Below are positions 33,259-40,832 of a stretch of DNA of 64,000 nt, in pieces (positions within the stretch are counted from its first letter, which is position 1; each line of letters starts with the position of its first letter). Location of the stretch: NCBI GenBank assembly GCA_020831805.1, contig JAFIFX010000006.1:1-64000 (forward strand). The letters run 5' to 3'. A program made the translations under genes and the position numbers. The DNA comes from Planctomycetota bacterium (GTDB lineage: Bacteria; Planctomycetota; Phycisphaerae; Phycisphaerales; UBA1924). Under the pieces are notes generated by a model that saw only the letters and a list, made by a program, of their open reading frames with translations, ran no database searches and was not told the origin of the DNA.

Positions 33259-33348
33259 CCGCTTCTCGCGTGCGTTCCAGGCTCGCTTTGGAATCCCCAG
33301 GCGGTACCATCCCGGCTGCGTCGTGATGACCAGAGCGGGTGGTGTGCA

Positions 33349-34641
33349 TTGCAGGGTTTGGGCGGAACGCGACAGGACGGGCTGATTCCGGGTGATCGCC
33401 CGGATGTTGCCGTGATCGGTGCGGGCGTGGTGGGTCTGGCGTGCGCGTTGGAGTTGGGACGCCGCGGACTGCGTGTGACCGTGGTCGACCGGGGCCTGGC
33501 GGGCCACGGCGCTTCGTTCGGGAACGCCGGGTGGCTGACGCCGTCCCTGGCCTTCCCGCTGGCGCAGCCTGGGTACGCGTTCAAGGCGGCGCGCTGGATG
33601 CTGGACCCGGAGAGCCCGTTCTACATCCGGCCTTCGCTGGAACCGGCCATGCTGCGGTGGCTGGCGGTGTTCCTCCTGTCGAGCAGGCGCTCCCGGTTCC
33701 GGGCCAACGCGCCGGCGCTGATCGAGCTGTGCCGGTGGAGTGTGGATGCCTGGGAGAGGCTGGCCGCGGCCGATGGGCCTGGCTTCGATTTTGCGCGGCA
33801 CGGACTGCTGATGGTTTTGGAGACCGAGAAGGGCAGGGCATCGGCGCAACGCTCCGCCTCGTACACGGAGTCGCTCGGCATCCCGTGGGAATCCTGGGAC
33901 GCCGAGCGAGTCCGGGCGGAAGAGCCGATCGTCATCGGGCCGCAGATCGGCGCGGTCTACTTCCCCCATGATGCGCACTGCGTGCCGAACTTGGCCGTGG
34001 AGCGGCTCCGGGCCGAAGCAAAACGCGCCGGCGTGCGGGTCATCGAAGGGCGCTCCGTGGATGGGTTCCACGCCGACCGCGGGGGCATCCGGGCGTTGCG
34101 GACGGATCGGGGCGAGATCGAAGCGGAGCGGTTCGTGCTGGCCGCGGGCTTCTGGTCTGGCGGGCTCGGGAAGGAGCTTGGCCTGAAGATCCCGATGCGG
34201 GCCGCGAAGGGGTACTCGATCCAGTTTCACCGGAGCGCGATCCATCCGGAGCGGTCGATCTACCTGGCGGAACGGAAGGTGACCGTCACGCCGCACGCCG
34301 ACCGGCTGCGGCTGGCCGGAACGCTGGAGGTGGTGGGCGAAGATCTGTCGATCAACGAACGCCGGGTGGGTGCGATCGAGCGGGGGGCTCGGGCGATGCT
34401 GGATCTGCCCGCCGAGCGTGCGGAGGCGGCTCCGTGGGCGGGTCTGCGTCCGTGTCTGGCGGACGGCATGCCGGCGATCGGGGCATCACCAAAGCATCGG
34501 AACCTCTGGCTGGCGATCGGGCATCAGATGACCGGCCTGAAGTGCGCCCCGGGAACCGCACGGTTGCTGGCGGAGTTGATGAGCGGGGAGCGCCCGAGCT
34601 TCGATCCGCGGCCGTTCGACCCGGAGCGATGCTGCCGCTGA
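33349..34641 (+). CDS. D-amino-acid dehydrogenase-like FAD oxidoreductase (DadA family)
   Basis: A 430-residue FAD-dependent amine/amino-acid oxidase-type protein. The dinucleotide-binding motif is 'VAVIGAGVVGLACALEL' near the N-terminus, followed by 'GHGASFGNAGWLTPS', a DadA hallmark. Mid-domain strands and the C-terminal 'WAGLRPCLADGMPAIGASPKH...GHQMTGLKCAPGTARLLAEL' complete the fold. It probably oxidises D-amino acids or a related secondary amine to the imino acid with electrons to the respiratory chain. The start is a TTG at 33349 (or 33358); no better start fits. Confidence 0.88.
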   Translation: MQGLGGTRQDGLIPGDRPDVAVIGAGVVGLACALELGRRGLRVTVVDRGLAGHGASFGNAGWLTPSLAFPLAQPGYAFKAARWMLDPESPFYIRPSLEPAMLRWLAVFLLSSRRSRFRANAPALIELCRWSVDAWERLAAADGPGFDFARHGLLMVLETEKGRASAQRSASYTESLGIPWESWDAERVRAEEPIVIGPQIGAVYFPHDAHCVPNLAVERLRAEAKRAGVRVIEGRSVDGFHADRGGIRALRTDRGEIEAERFVLAAGFWSGGLGKELGLKIPMRAAKGYSIQFHRSAIHPERSIYLAERKVTVTPHADRLRLAGTLEVVGEDLSINERRVGAIERGARAMLDLPAERAEAAPWAGLRPCLADGMPAIGASPKHRNLWLAIGHQMTGLKCAPGTARLLAELMSGERPSFDPRPFDPERCCR

Positions 34642-34797
34642 TGATCTCACGGGCATTGGCCAGAACACGATCTTCTGCGCCGCGGAGCAGACTTTGGGCA
34701 GGATTGGCCGATGGCTCGTGCCGATAGGTAGAATGCATGCGTCGGCGCTGATTCCGGGCGCGGTCGTCCTTATTCTTGAACCGAGCCTGGAGCCGGG

Positions 34798-35661
34798 ATG
34801 ACGAGTTTCGAAGCGATCGTGTTGGGCGTCATTCAGGGCGTTTTCATGTTTTTCCCGGTCAGTTCGACGAGCCACCTGGTGCTCGCGCAGCACTGGCTGA
34901 TTGCCCGCGGGTCGCAGATGCCGCCGCCGGAAAGCCAGGAGATGATCCTGTTCGACCTCGTGGTCCATGTGGGCACGCTGGTCTCGATCGTGGTGGTTTT
35001 CCACAAGAGCCTGCGCGGGTTTGCGAGGTCCCTGATCCGTGACCTCCAGGGATTGCGCGGGGGGACCAAACGCTTCGGAAACACGCTCCACCTGCGGCTG
35101 GCCTTGCTCGGGCTGCTCTCGGTCTTTGTCACCGGGGTGGTCGGGCTGTCCTGCAAATCCATGTTCGAGCGGGCGTTCGCGCACCCGCTGGCCATCGCGG
35201 GCACGCTGACGATCACCGGATTCCTGCTGTACTTCACCGACTCGGTCGGCCGACGCCCCCGCGGGCTGCGGCAGCTGACGATCATGATCGCCGTGGTGAT
35301 CGGCCTAGCCCAGGCGTTCGCGTTGATCCCGGGGTTTTCCCGGTCCGGCCTGACCATCGCGATCGCGGTCTTCCTCGGTCTGAAGCGACGCTGGGCGGCG
35401 GAGTTCAGCTTCTTCATCGCGATCCCCACGATCCTGGCCGCGACCATGGTGCAGGCCCTGAAGGTCTGGCGGTCGGGCGAGCCGATCGAACTCGGCCTGA
35501 TGCCGATGGCCGTGGGCTTCGTGGTGGCGGCGGTCGTCGGGATCGGCGCGTTACACCTCGTGCTGGCGCTCCTTTATCGGGCCCGATTCCGGTACTTCGC
35601 GTACTACGTCTGGCTGCTGGCGGCGGGGGTTGCCGGGCAGGCCCTGTTCTTCGCGGGCTGA
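34798..35661 (+). CDS. UppP/BacA-like membrane protein with a missing catalytic Glu
   Basis: A 287-residue polytopic protein with about eight membrane helices. The family hydrolyses undecaprenyl diphosphate to recycle the cell-wall lipid carrier. The conserved second motif 'PGFSRSGLTIA' and the first-motif His ('PVSSTSHLVLA', H26) are present. However the (E/Q)xxxE motif reads 'QGVFM' (Q13 to M17), so the second, catalytically important Glu is replaced by Met, and SSTGH is SSTSH. It may therefore be a divergent paralogue with altered activity. Ribosome-binding site GGAG is 5 nt before the ATG. Confidence 0.85.
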   Translation: MTSFEAIVLGVIQGVFMFFPVSSTSHLVLAQHWLIARGSQMPPPESQEMILFDLVVHVGTLVSIVVVFHKSLRGFARSLIRDLQGLRGGTKRFGNTLHLRLALLGLLSVFVTGVVGLSCKSMFERAFAHPLAIAGTLTITGFLLYFTDSVGRRPRGLRQLTIMIAVVIGLAQAFALIPGFSRSGLTIAIAVFLGLKRRWAAEFSFFIAIPTILAATMVQALKVWRSGEPIELGLMPMAVGFVVAAVVGIGALHLVLALLYRARFRYFAYYVWLLAAGVAGQALFFAG

Positions 35662-35800
35662 GCGAGAGGGCGGCCGGGTACGGACCACGGTCCCCATCAC
35701 CAGGGGCTCGCCACCGATATCCCGCCAAACTGAGCCTGCCAATTCGGTCCATAGCCACTCGCCATCCAAGCGGTTCTGGTGTATCATCGTGGTCGACAGC

Positions 35801-35872
35801 GCGGGTGTAGTTCAGTGGTAGAACGTCAGCTTCCCAAGCTGAATGTCGTCGGTTCGATCCCGATCACCCGCT
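35801..35872 (+). tRNA. tRNA-Gly(CCC), integration target
   Basis: Complete cloverleaf: acceptor GCGGGTG/CACCCGC, D-arm with AGTTCAGTGGTAGAAC, anticodon stem TCAGC/GCTGA with loop TTCCCAA (anticodon CCC), T-arm GTCGG-TTCGATC-CCGAT; discriminator T, no encoded CCA. From the anticodon loop onward its sequence is duplicated at 45040-45083, marking it as the attachment site of the downstream element. The element's copy of the 3' half keeps this tRNA intact. Confidence 0.96.
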
Positions 35873-35874
35873 TT
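35831..35874 (+). repeat. attL: 44-bp tRNA-Gly 3' repeat
   Basis: From TTCCCAAGCTGAATGTCGTC in the anticodon loop to the TTT just past the tRNA end. It is identical over 44 nt to 45040-45083. The integrase gene begins 108 nt later, the usual layout for a tRNA-integrated element. Confidence 0.93.
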
Positions 35875-35981
35875 GCCGTAAGTGCTGGAACCACAGGAGA
35901 TTAAACAGCACGCCGCGGTATCCTGCCCCGCCTGATCTGGCCCAACCGCGCATTCCCGCGAATGCGCACGGAGGCCCGATC

Positions 35982-37241
35982 GTGCCGAATGTTCCCAGAA
36001 TGCGCCGCCAGACCGGCCGCAACGCCGCCGTCGTCACCCTGCCCGATGCCGCCAGCGGCCGCCGGCACAACTGCTACCTCGGCCCTTGGGGCAGCCCGCA
36101 GGCCGCCCAGCGCTATGCCCGCCTCATTGCCGAATGGACGGCCGCCGACGGCGCGGTGCCGCGATGGGCCAAGCCGCGGGCCGCCAGCGCCGGCGCGGGG
36201 TTCAGCGTGCTCGATCTAACCGAGGCGTATTGGTATGGCCGGGTGCGCGGCCGGTACGCCCAGACCCACGCCCTCACTATCCGATCCGCCCTCGCGGCGC
36301 TCGTCGCCGCCTGCGGCGATCTGCCCGCCGATGATCTCGGCCCGCGGGCGTTCCGGGAATGGCGGGACGGAACGGTCCTGCCCCCGCCGGCGGGCCGTGG
36401 GTGGTCCCGTCGCTATGCGAACGCGCAGGCCGGCCGGGTGCGGGGCATGTACCGCTGGGCCGTGGCCGAGGAACTGGTCCGGCCGGCTACCCTCGAGGCC
36501 CTGCGGGCCGCTGAACCGCTGCGGGCGGCCCGCGGGGAATCCGCCCGCGCCAGCGTGCCCCCCGTGGCGTGGGCAGCCGTGGACGCGGTCCTGCCGTTCG
36601 TCAACCGGCAGGTCGCCGCGATGATCGAGGTCCAGCGGGCCACGGGGGCGCGGCCGGGCGAGGTGGTCATCATGCGGCCGGGCGACCTGGCCCGCACCGA
36701 CGAGCCCGTCTGGATCTACGAGCCGGGCCAGCACAAGGGCAGCGCCGCCGGGCGGGCGCGGGCCATCCCGATCGGCCCGCGGGCGCAACGCGCCATCCGG
36801 CCGTTTCTCGATCGCCCCGCCGGCCGCCCGATGTTCTCGCCGGCCGAGGCTATGGAGGAGCACCGACAGGCCCAGCACGCCGTCCGGCGCACGCCGGCAT
36901 CCTGCGGGAACCGGCCGGGCACGAACCGCGTCGGCCAGCCCGCGAGGAAGCCCGGCCAGCACTACACGACGGGCTCGTATCGCGGCGCGATCTGGCGGGC
37001 GTGCGACCGGGCGTTCCCGCCCCCGGGTGATCTCGGCCCGCGAGAGCGGGCAGCGTGGATCAAATCGCACCGCTGGTCGCCCCACCAGATCCGCCACGCC
37101 GTCGCCGACGAACTGGCCCGCCGGTACGATCTGGTCACGGCCTCGAAAATGCTGGGCCATTCCGACGCGCGGATCACGGCCGAGGTATACACCACGCGCG
37201 ATGTCGCCGAGATCCTGCGCATCGCCGGCGAATGCGGGTAG
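35982..37241 (+). CDS. Tyrosine integrase of the tRNA-Gly element
   Basis: A 419-residue tyrosine recombinase starting at GTG 35982. The N-terminal DNA-binding and SAM-like core (about 75-170) precedes the catalytic domain, where all catalytic residues can be seen: R224 in 'TGARPGEVV', K252 in 'QHKGSA', H368/R371 in 'SPHQIRHAV', H393 in 'LGHSDARIT' and Y403 in 'EVYTTRD'. It should catalyse site-specific integration at, and excision from, the adjacent tRNA-Gly. An Ala/Arg-rich composition sets it slightly apart but codon use is chromosome-like. No excisionase gene was recognised nearby. Confidence 0.95.
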   Translation: MPNVPRMRRQTGRNAAVVTLPDAASGRRHNCYLGPWGSPQAAQRYARLIAEWTAADGAVPRWAKPRAASAGAGFSVLDLTEAYWYGRVRGRYAQTHALTIRSALAALVAACGDLPADDLGPRAFREWRDGTVLPPPAGRGWSRRYANAQAGRVRGMYRWAVAEELVRPATLEALRAAEPLRAARGESARASVPPVAWAAVDAVLPFVNRQVAAMIEVQRATGARPGEVVIMRPGDLARTDEPVWIYEPGQHKGSAAGRARAIPIGPRAQRAIRPFLDRPAGRPMFSPAEAMEEHRQAQHAVRRTPASCGNRPGTNRVGQPARKPGQHYTTGSYRGAIWRACDRAFPPPGDLGPRERAAWIKSHRWSPHQIRHAVADELARRYDLVTASKMLGHSDARITAEVYTTRDVAEILRIAGECG

Positions 37242-37387
37242 CGATCACCAGCCCAAACCCACCAGCGCCGCGGCGATGGGCCGGCTGGTCCACTGCCTCC
37301 GCAAGGAGCTCAACCTGCCCACCCCACTGCCTGCCCCACCACAGCCTTTGGCTCACGGAATACAAGTGCTGACAGAAGGAGATTAAA

Positions 37388-37459
37388 ATGCTGGACAACA
37401 GCTTCAATTTGCAGGCCGAATCCCCCATCACAGGGGCATCTGGTTGCACGGGGACATAG
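37388..37459 (+). CDS. Tiny ORF with strong ribosome-binding site
   Basis: A 23-codon ORF (begins MLDNSFNLQAE) preceded by AGAAGGAG 7 nt before the ATG, one of the best Shine-Dalgarno sites in the window. It lies in the 328-nt gap between the integrase and the small gene at 37570. The rest of that gap holds no other convincing gene. It may be a leader peptide, a microprotein or the remnant of a broken gene; function unknown. Confidence 0.35.
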   Translation: MLDNSFNLQAESPITGASGCTGT

Positions 37460-37569
37460 ATGCCAGCGAGGCCCAAGGCGAAGGATTGGCTGGATTGGCC
37501 GAGCATTCCGTAGCAGAACCACCCATTCGGGGGGTTGCGTCTCAGCCAGATTCCAGCTAAGGTTGCACA

Positions 37570-37953
37570 ATGATTTTGCAGACCAAGAAAGAGATTCTTG
37601 CGGCACGGAGTCAGTTGCCCAATGGCGTTTTGCAAGACGCAAGCGATTTAATATCACAACACTTATTATCCAATCCATCTCAATATCCCGAGTGCAGAGA
37701 TGAGGCAATTCATTTGGTTGCGTCAGCAGTCTGTGCCGCCAAAGCGAACAGAATTGGCCGTGATCTAACATTGGATGAAATGCGATCGTTACTCAGAGAT
37801 TCCGAGCCATTTGCCGAAAGGGTTTTAATCATTGGCGTATCTAGTGCCGCATGGACACTGCGGGCTAGTGGCAATGTAAAAACGGGCGCAAAGTGGGCTG
37901 GACGCGCCGCCCTGGTGGGAGTCGGCGCACTGCTTGGCTTCTCTATAGGATAG
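37570..37953 (+). CDS. Unknown small protein, element cargo 1
   Basis: A 127-residue protein of unknown family. It is largely helical ('LPNGVLQDASDLISQHLLSNP', 'AIHLVASAVCAAKANRIGRDLTLDEMRSLLRDSEP') and ends with a Gly/Ala-rich hydrophobic segment ('AGRAALVGVGALLGFSIG') that could insert in a membrane or pack as a glycine-zipper helix. Codons are A+T-richer than the integrase and primase on either side. Followed after 10 nt by a second small gene, so the two form a cargo operon between the integration and replication modules. Accessory function such as defence or superinfection exclusion is a guess. Confidence 0.6.
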   Translation: MILQTKKEILAARSQLPNGVLQDASDLISQHLLSNPSQYPECRDEAIHLVASAVCAAKANRIGRDLTLDEMRSLLRDSEPFAERVLIIGVSSAAWTLRASGNVKTGAKWAGRAALVGVGALLGFSIG

Positions 37954-37963
37954 GAATTTTCTT

Positions 37964-38266
37964 ATGCCAAATCGCGGTCCTCGATATCCCGGCTGCAAGT
38001 ACATCTACACGACGGACGATTCAGATGTTGCCATCCTGGAGATCAAATCAATACTGGGTTTTTTCTCAGAAGAATCCCCCAAGCAATTTGTTATAAATAG
38101 AAAAGACACAAAACAAATTGCAAAGATCAAAACGCAGTTGATGATGGGGCCGCAGTTGCCTTCCGCAGTCCGCGCCTCTGATGAATTAATGTGGTGGTGT
38201 GGCGCGCGAGACTATGGCATCATTCCGTCTCATACCGACCGGTATACGCCAGCCAGATCGCAATGA
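37964..38266 (+). CDS. Unknown small protein, element cargo 2
   Basis: A 100-residue soluble protein with an AGGA ribosome-binding site 8 nt upstream. It has no signal or membrane segment; 'CKYIYTTDDSDVAILEIKSILGFF' suggests a small alpha/beta fold and 'ELMWWCGARDYG' is a distinctive C-terminal patch. No family recognised. A+T-rich like its partner at 37570-37953. Converges with the prim-pol gene 74 nt away. Confidence 0.55.
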   Translation: MPNRGPRYPGCKYIYTTDDSDVAILEIKSILGFFSEESPKQFVINRKDTKQIAKIKTQLMMGPQLPSAVRASDELMWWCGARDYGIIPSHTDRYTPARSQ

Positions 38267-38340
38267 AGCTGCGTAAGTAGACTGGCACTCTATGTCGGAG
38301 CCAATCTCTTACGCCGCCGCAGGCATCCCGACCCAGCAAA

Positions 38341-40566
38341 TCAGCCTCGTTCAGCCCACCCCACCAGCGCATACTCGGTAATCGGCCGGCCGCGTGGCTG
38401 TGGGTTCCGCGTTCGCCTCTGCACGAGCGCCCGGTCGACCAGAATGCGCAGAACCTCGTCCCGCTGGCGGCTGTCAAGCGAGCGCAGTTTGGTTGTCATC
38501 TCGGTCAGCGACGCCCACGGATTGCCGGCGTTCTTTCGTTCGTTCAAGAACCGCAGTACCCGCTTCTGCCTGGCTTCGAAATCGCTTTCTGCGACATGCT
38601 GATCGGCGAGGAACAGCATCCGCCGGTGAATATGGCGCACCAGTGCCACCGCCCAGCCCGCGGCATCGGCATCGATCACGGGATTCTCGCGATCGCGCGA
38701 GCATGCGTAGATCAGTGCGAGCTTGATCGCCTTTTCCTCGGCCCGCGCCCACAGCGCCGAAACTGATTCCTCGCCGCCGCGCCGCCTCCCGTCGCATTCA
38801 TCCGCGAACGCATCGAACACCGATCGCGCCCCGTCGTCCGTTTCCACCGTGATCGGCCGCGGGTGTTCGTTCGCCAGATTGCCGCCAGGCTTGAACTGCG
38901 CCCACCATTGCACCGCCTCGATGATGCTCGCGGGTAGATCCTGCGCCGCGCACTTGTTCCGCTGCGGCAGTGCCTCGCCCTCGAAGATCAGCAGGCGGGC
39001 CACGAACCCGTCCGTCATTTGCTCCAGCGTCAGCGATTCGAGCAAATGGCTCTGAACCGTGGTGCCCCACAAAACCGCATTCGGCTGGTCGATCACCTTA
39101 TTCTTGTCGGGATCAGCGTATCCCTTGGATTTCCAGACCCCGCCCGCGGACGAGTACAGTTTGAGCAGCGTGGTGACGATGCCCTCTAGGTGGGCAGCGC
39201 CGCGGGCCGCCGCGATCGCCCGCAGCATCCGCCCGAATTCGTCGAGCTGGAACAGCACCGCCGGTGATTTGGACAGAACGGCGACGAGGCCGGAATCCGA
39301 CGCCAGTTCCTCCGGGCCGAACAGCGGATCAGCGCCGCCGAGGATCAGCGCTTGGGAGTTGATCTTCCGCGCGTGATCCTTACCGCTGCCCGATGGTGCA
39401 ACGCCGATCGCATAGATGTTCGTGCGGGTGTTCCCGTCGTCCCGAACCTTCCGCCCGGCTAGCACGGCCTGAAGGCAGATCGCAGCGCCCAGCGCTAGCG
39501 CCGGCTGCGGCCGGAACGCCGTTGCCAGATTGTGCCGCATGAGATCCCCGATCAGGCCGGGCACCTCGAACAGTTCCGGCGGCAGCGGGCCGGGATCTTC
39601 CAGCGCCGGCACCGCGGGCGGGGGTTCCTCGCCGGCAATGCCGATCTCGAAGAATCTCAGATCCACGAGGGCCGCGTCTGCGTCCTCGGGGGCCTCGCTA
39701 TCCGCCAACCACCTGTACGGCCGCTCGTGCCGCACTGTCGCCGCCTGCTGGACCTTGTGTTCCAGCTCCCGCCGGGACCACGGGGGGGCACAGCGGGGGT
39801 TGTAGCGTTCCTCGAGGATCGACAGCGCCGTGCCGGCCGGCAGGCCGAACCCGTGAACCATCGCGCTGGCGGCTGCGAAGGTGGCCGAGTGCCCGCCGGC
39901 CCCGGCGATCGCGCCCGGCATCCTGTCCAGATACGCCAGCGCCCGGCGTTCCTCGTGGGCCGGGTCCGCGCCGCTGGCCGCCGGCGGGGGCGATGCTGGC
40001 CGCGGGTCTGGCCGGCGCTGCTGTTCCGGATCGATGCCGCGGGCGCGGGCCACAGCGGCCGCCAGCCCGGCGACGCAGGTCGCTAGCATCTCGGCCGGCA
40101 CCGTGGCCGGGGTGCCATCGAGATCGGCGTAGCGTTCGCCGCTCGGGTGGATAGACGGGCCGACGAGGGTTTGCGCCCCCGTGGATCGGATCTCGCAGAC
40201 CACCTCGCGGGTGCCCGGCATTTGATACCGCTTGGTCGTGCTGCCCGGCGCGATATACCACCAGTGCGAACGCGGCGCGGATTCGCGGCCGGTGATCGCG
40301 GGCGTGGGCGGCAGATACTTCGCGGCCAGTTCGCAGGCCTCGGGGCAATCGAGGTCGACATCGACCAGCCCGCCGGACGGATCGCCCAGCATGAGGCCGA
40401 TGTTCAGGCCGGGCCGGAAATGCTCCTCCAGTTCGTCGGCGCTGAGAATCGTTTTCTGCCACGCATCGAGCAGCGGGCGCTTCTCGCGCGCGCTGATCGG
40501 CGTGGGCTGGAATCCGCGGGCCAGATAGCCGCGGGCGGCCTCGGTTACTTCGTGTGTCGTTATCAT
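38341..40566 (-). CDS. Primase-polymerase / DUF3987 replication protein
   Basis: A 741-residue protein starting at ATG 40566, set by GGGAGGT 7 nt upstream. The N-terminal prim-pol (bifunctional primase/polymerase) domain has 'GLVDVDLDCPEA' (catalytic D69, D71) and 'RSHWWYIAPG' (H100), plus 'GPSIHPSGERY'. A linker and primase C-terminal helices (about 205-285) follow. The DUF3987 helicase-like domain has a P-loop 'GVAPSGSGKDHARK' (388-401) and 'LFQLDEFGRML'. The combination is typical of replication proteins of phage satellites, plasmids and integrative elements, and would let the excised element replicate itself. Confidence 0.9.
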   Translation of the reverse strand: MITTHEVTEAARGYLARGFQPTPISAREKRPLLDAWQKTILSADELEEHFRPGLNIGLMLGDPSGGLVDVDLDCPEACELAAKYLPPTPAITGRESAPRSHWWYIAPGSTTKRYQMPGTREVVCEIRSTGAQTLVGPSIHPSGERYADLDGTPATVPAEMLATCVAGLAAAVARARGIDPEQQRRPDPRPASPPPAASGADPAHEERRALAYLDRMPGAIAGAGGHSATFAAASAMVHGFGLPAGTALSILEERYNPRCAPPWSRRELEHKVQQAATVRHERPYRWLADSEAPEDADAALVDLRFFEIGIAGEEPPPAVPALEDPGPLPPELFEVPGLIGDLMRHNLATAFRPQPALALGAAICLQAVLAGRKVRDDGNTRTNIYAIGVAPSGSGKDHARKINSQALILGGADPLFGPEELASDSGLVAVLSKSPAVLFQLDEFGRMLRAIAAARGAAHLEGIVTTLLKLYSSAGGVWKSKGYADPDKNKVIDQPNAVLWGTTVQSHLLESLTLEQMTDGFVARLLIFEGEALPQRNKCAAQDLPASIIEAVQWWAQFKPGGNLANEHPRPITVETDDGARSVFDAFADECDGRRRGGEESVSALWARAEEKAIKLALIYACSRDRENPVIDADAAGWAVALVRHIHRRMLFLADQHVAESDFEARQKRVLRFLNERKNAGNPWASLTEMTTKLRSLDSRQRDEVLRILVDRALVQRRTRNPQPRGRPITEYALVGWAERG

Positions 40567-40751
40567 GCTCGCACCTCCCGTGGGCAACTACCGCGCAGGC
40601 CCGCCTAGCGAGGGCCGTTCCGTTGCGACGGTTGCGCAGCGATACACCAGCGCTGGCTAGCGCCCAAACTCGCACCCGCTCAGTCTGCTGAAAGGACCTG
40701 GTCGGCAACACACCGACCCGGCCCAGCCCGCCTCCGGTAAGAACGGGCTTC

Positions 40752-40787
40752 AAAAAATCCTGCGCGGCCGTTTAGGGCAGCGCAGGG
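40752..40787 (-). terminator. Rho-independent terminator of the capsid operon
   Basis: Read on the minus strand: CCTGCGC stem, 14-nt loop, GCGCAGG, then ATTTTTT. It lies about 46 nt after the capsid gene's stop codon. Confidence 0.75.
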
Positions 40788-40832
40788 GAGCGGCCCGAAA
40801 CGATCGGCCCGCCAAGGAGTTCTTCGTGCGCG

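Noticed and set aside
35894..37387. AGGAGATTAAA repeated on both sides of the integrase gene (near 35894 and 37377)
   Set aside because: Possible integrase arm sites, but one copy is simply a strong Shine-Dalgarno and no third copy is near attR; too weak to claim.
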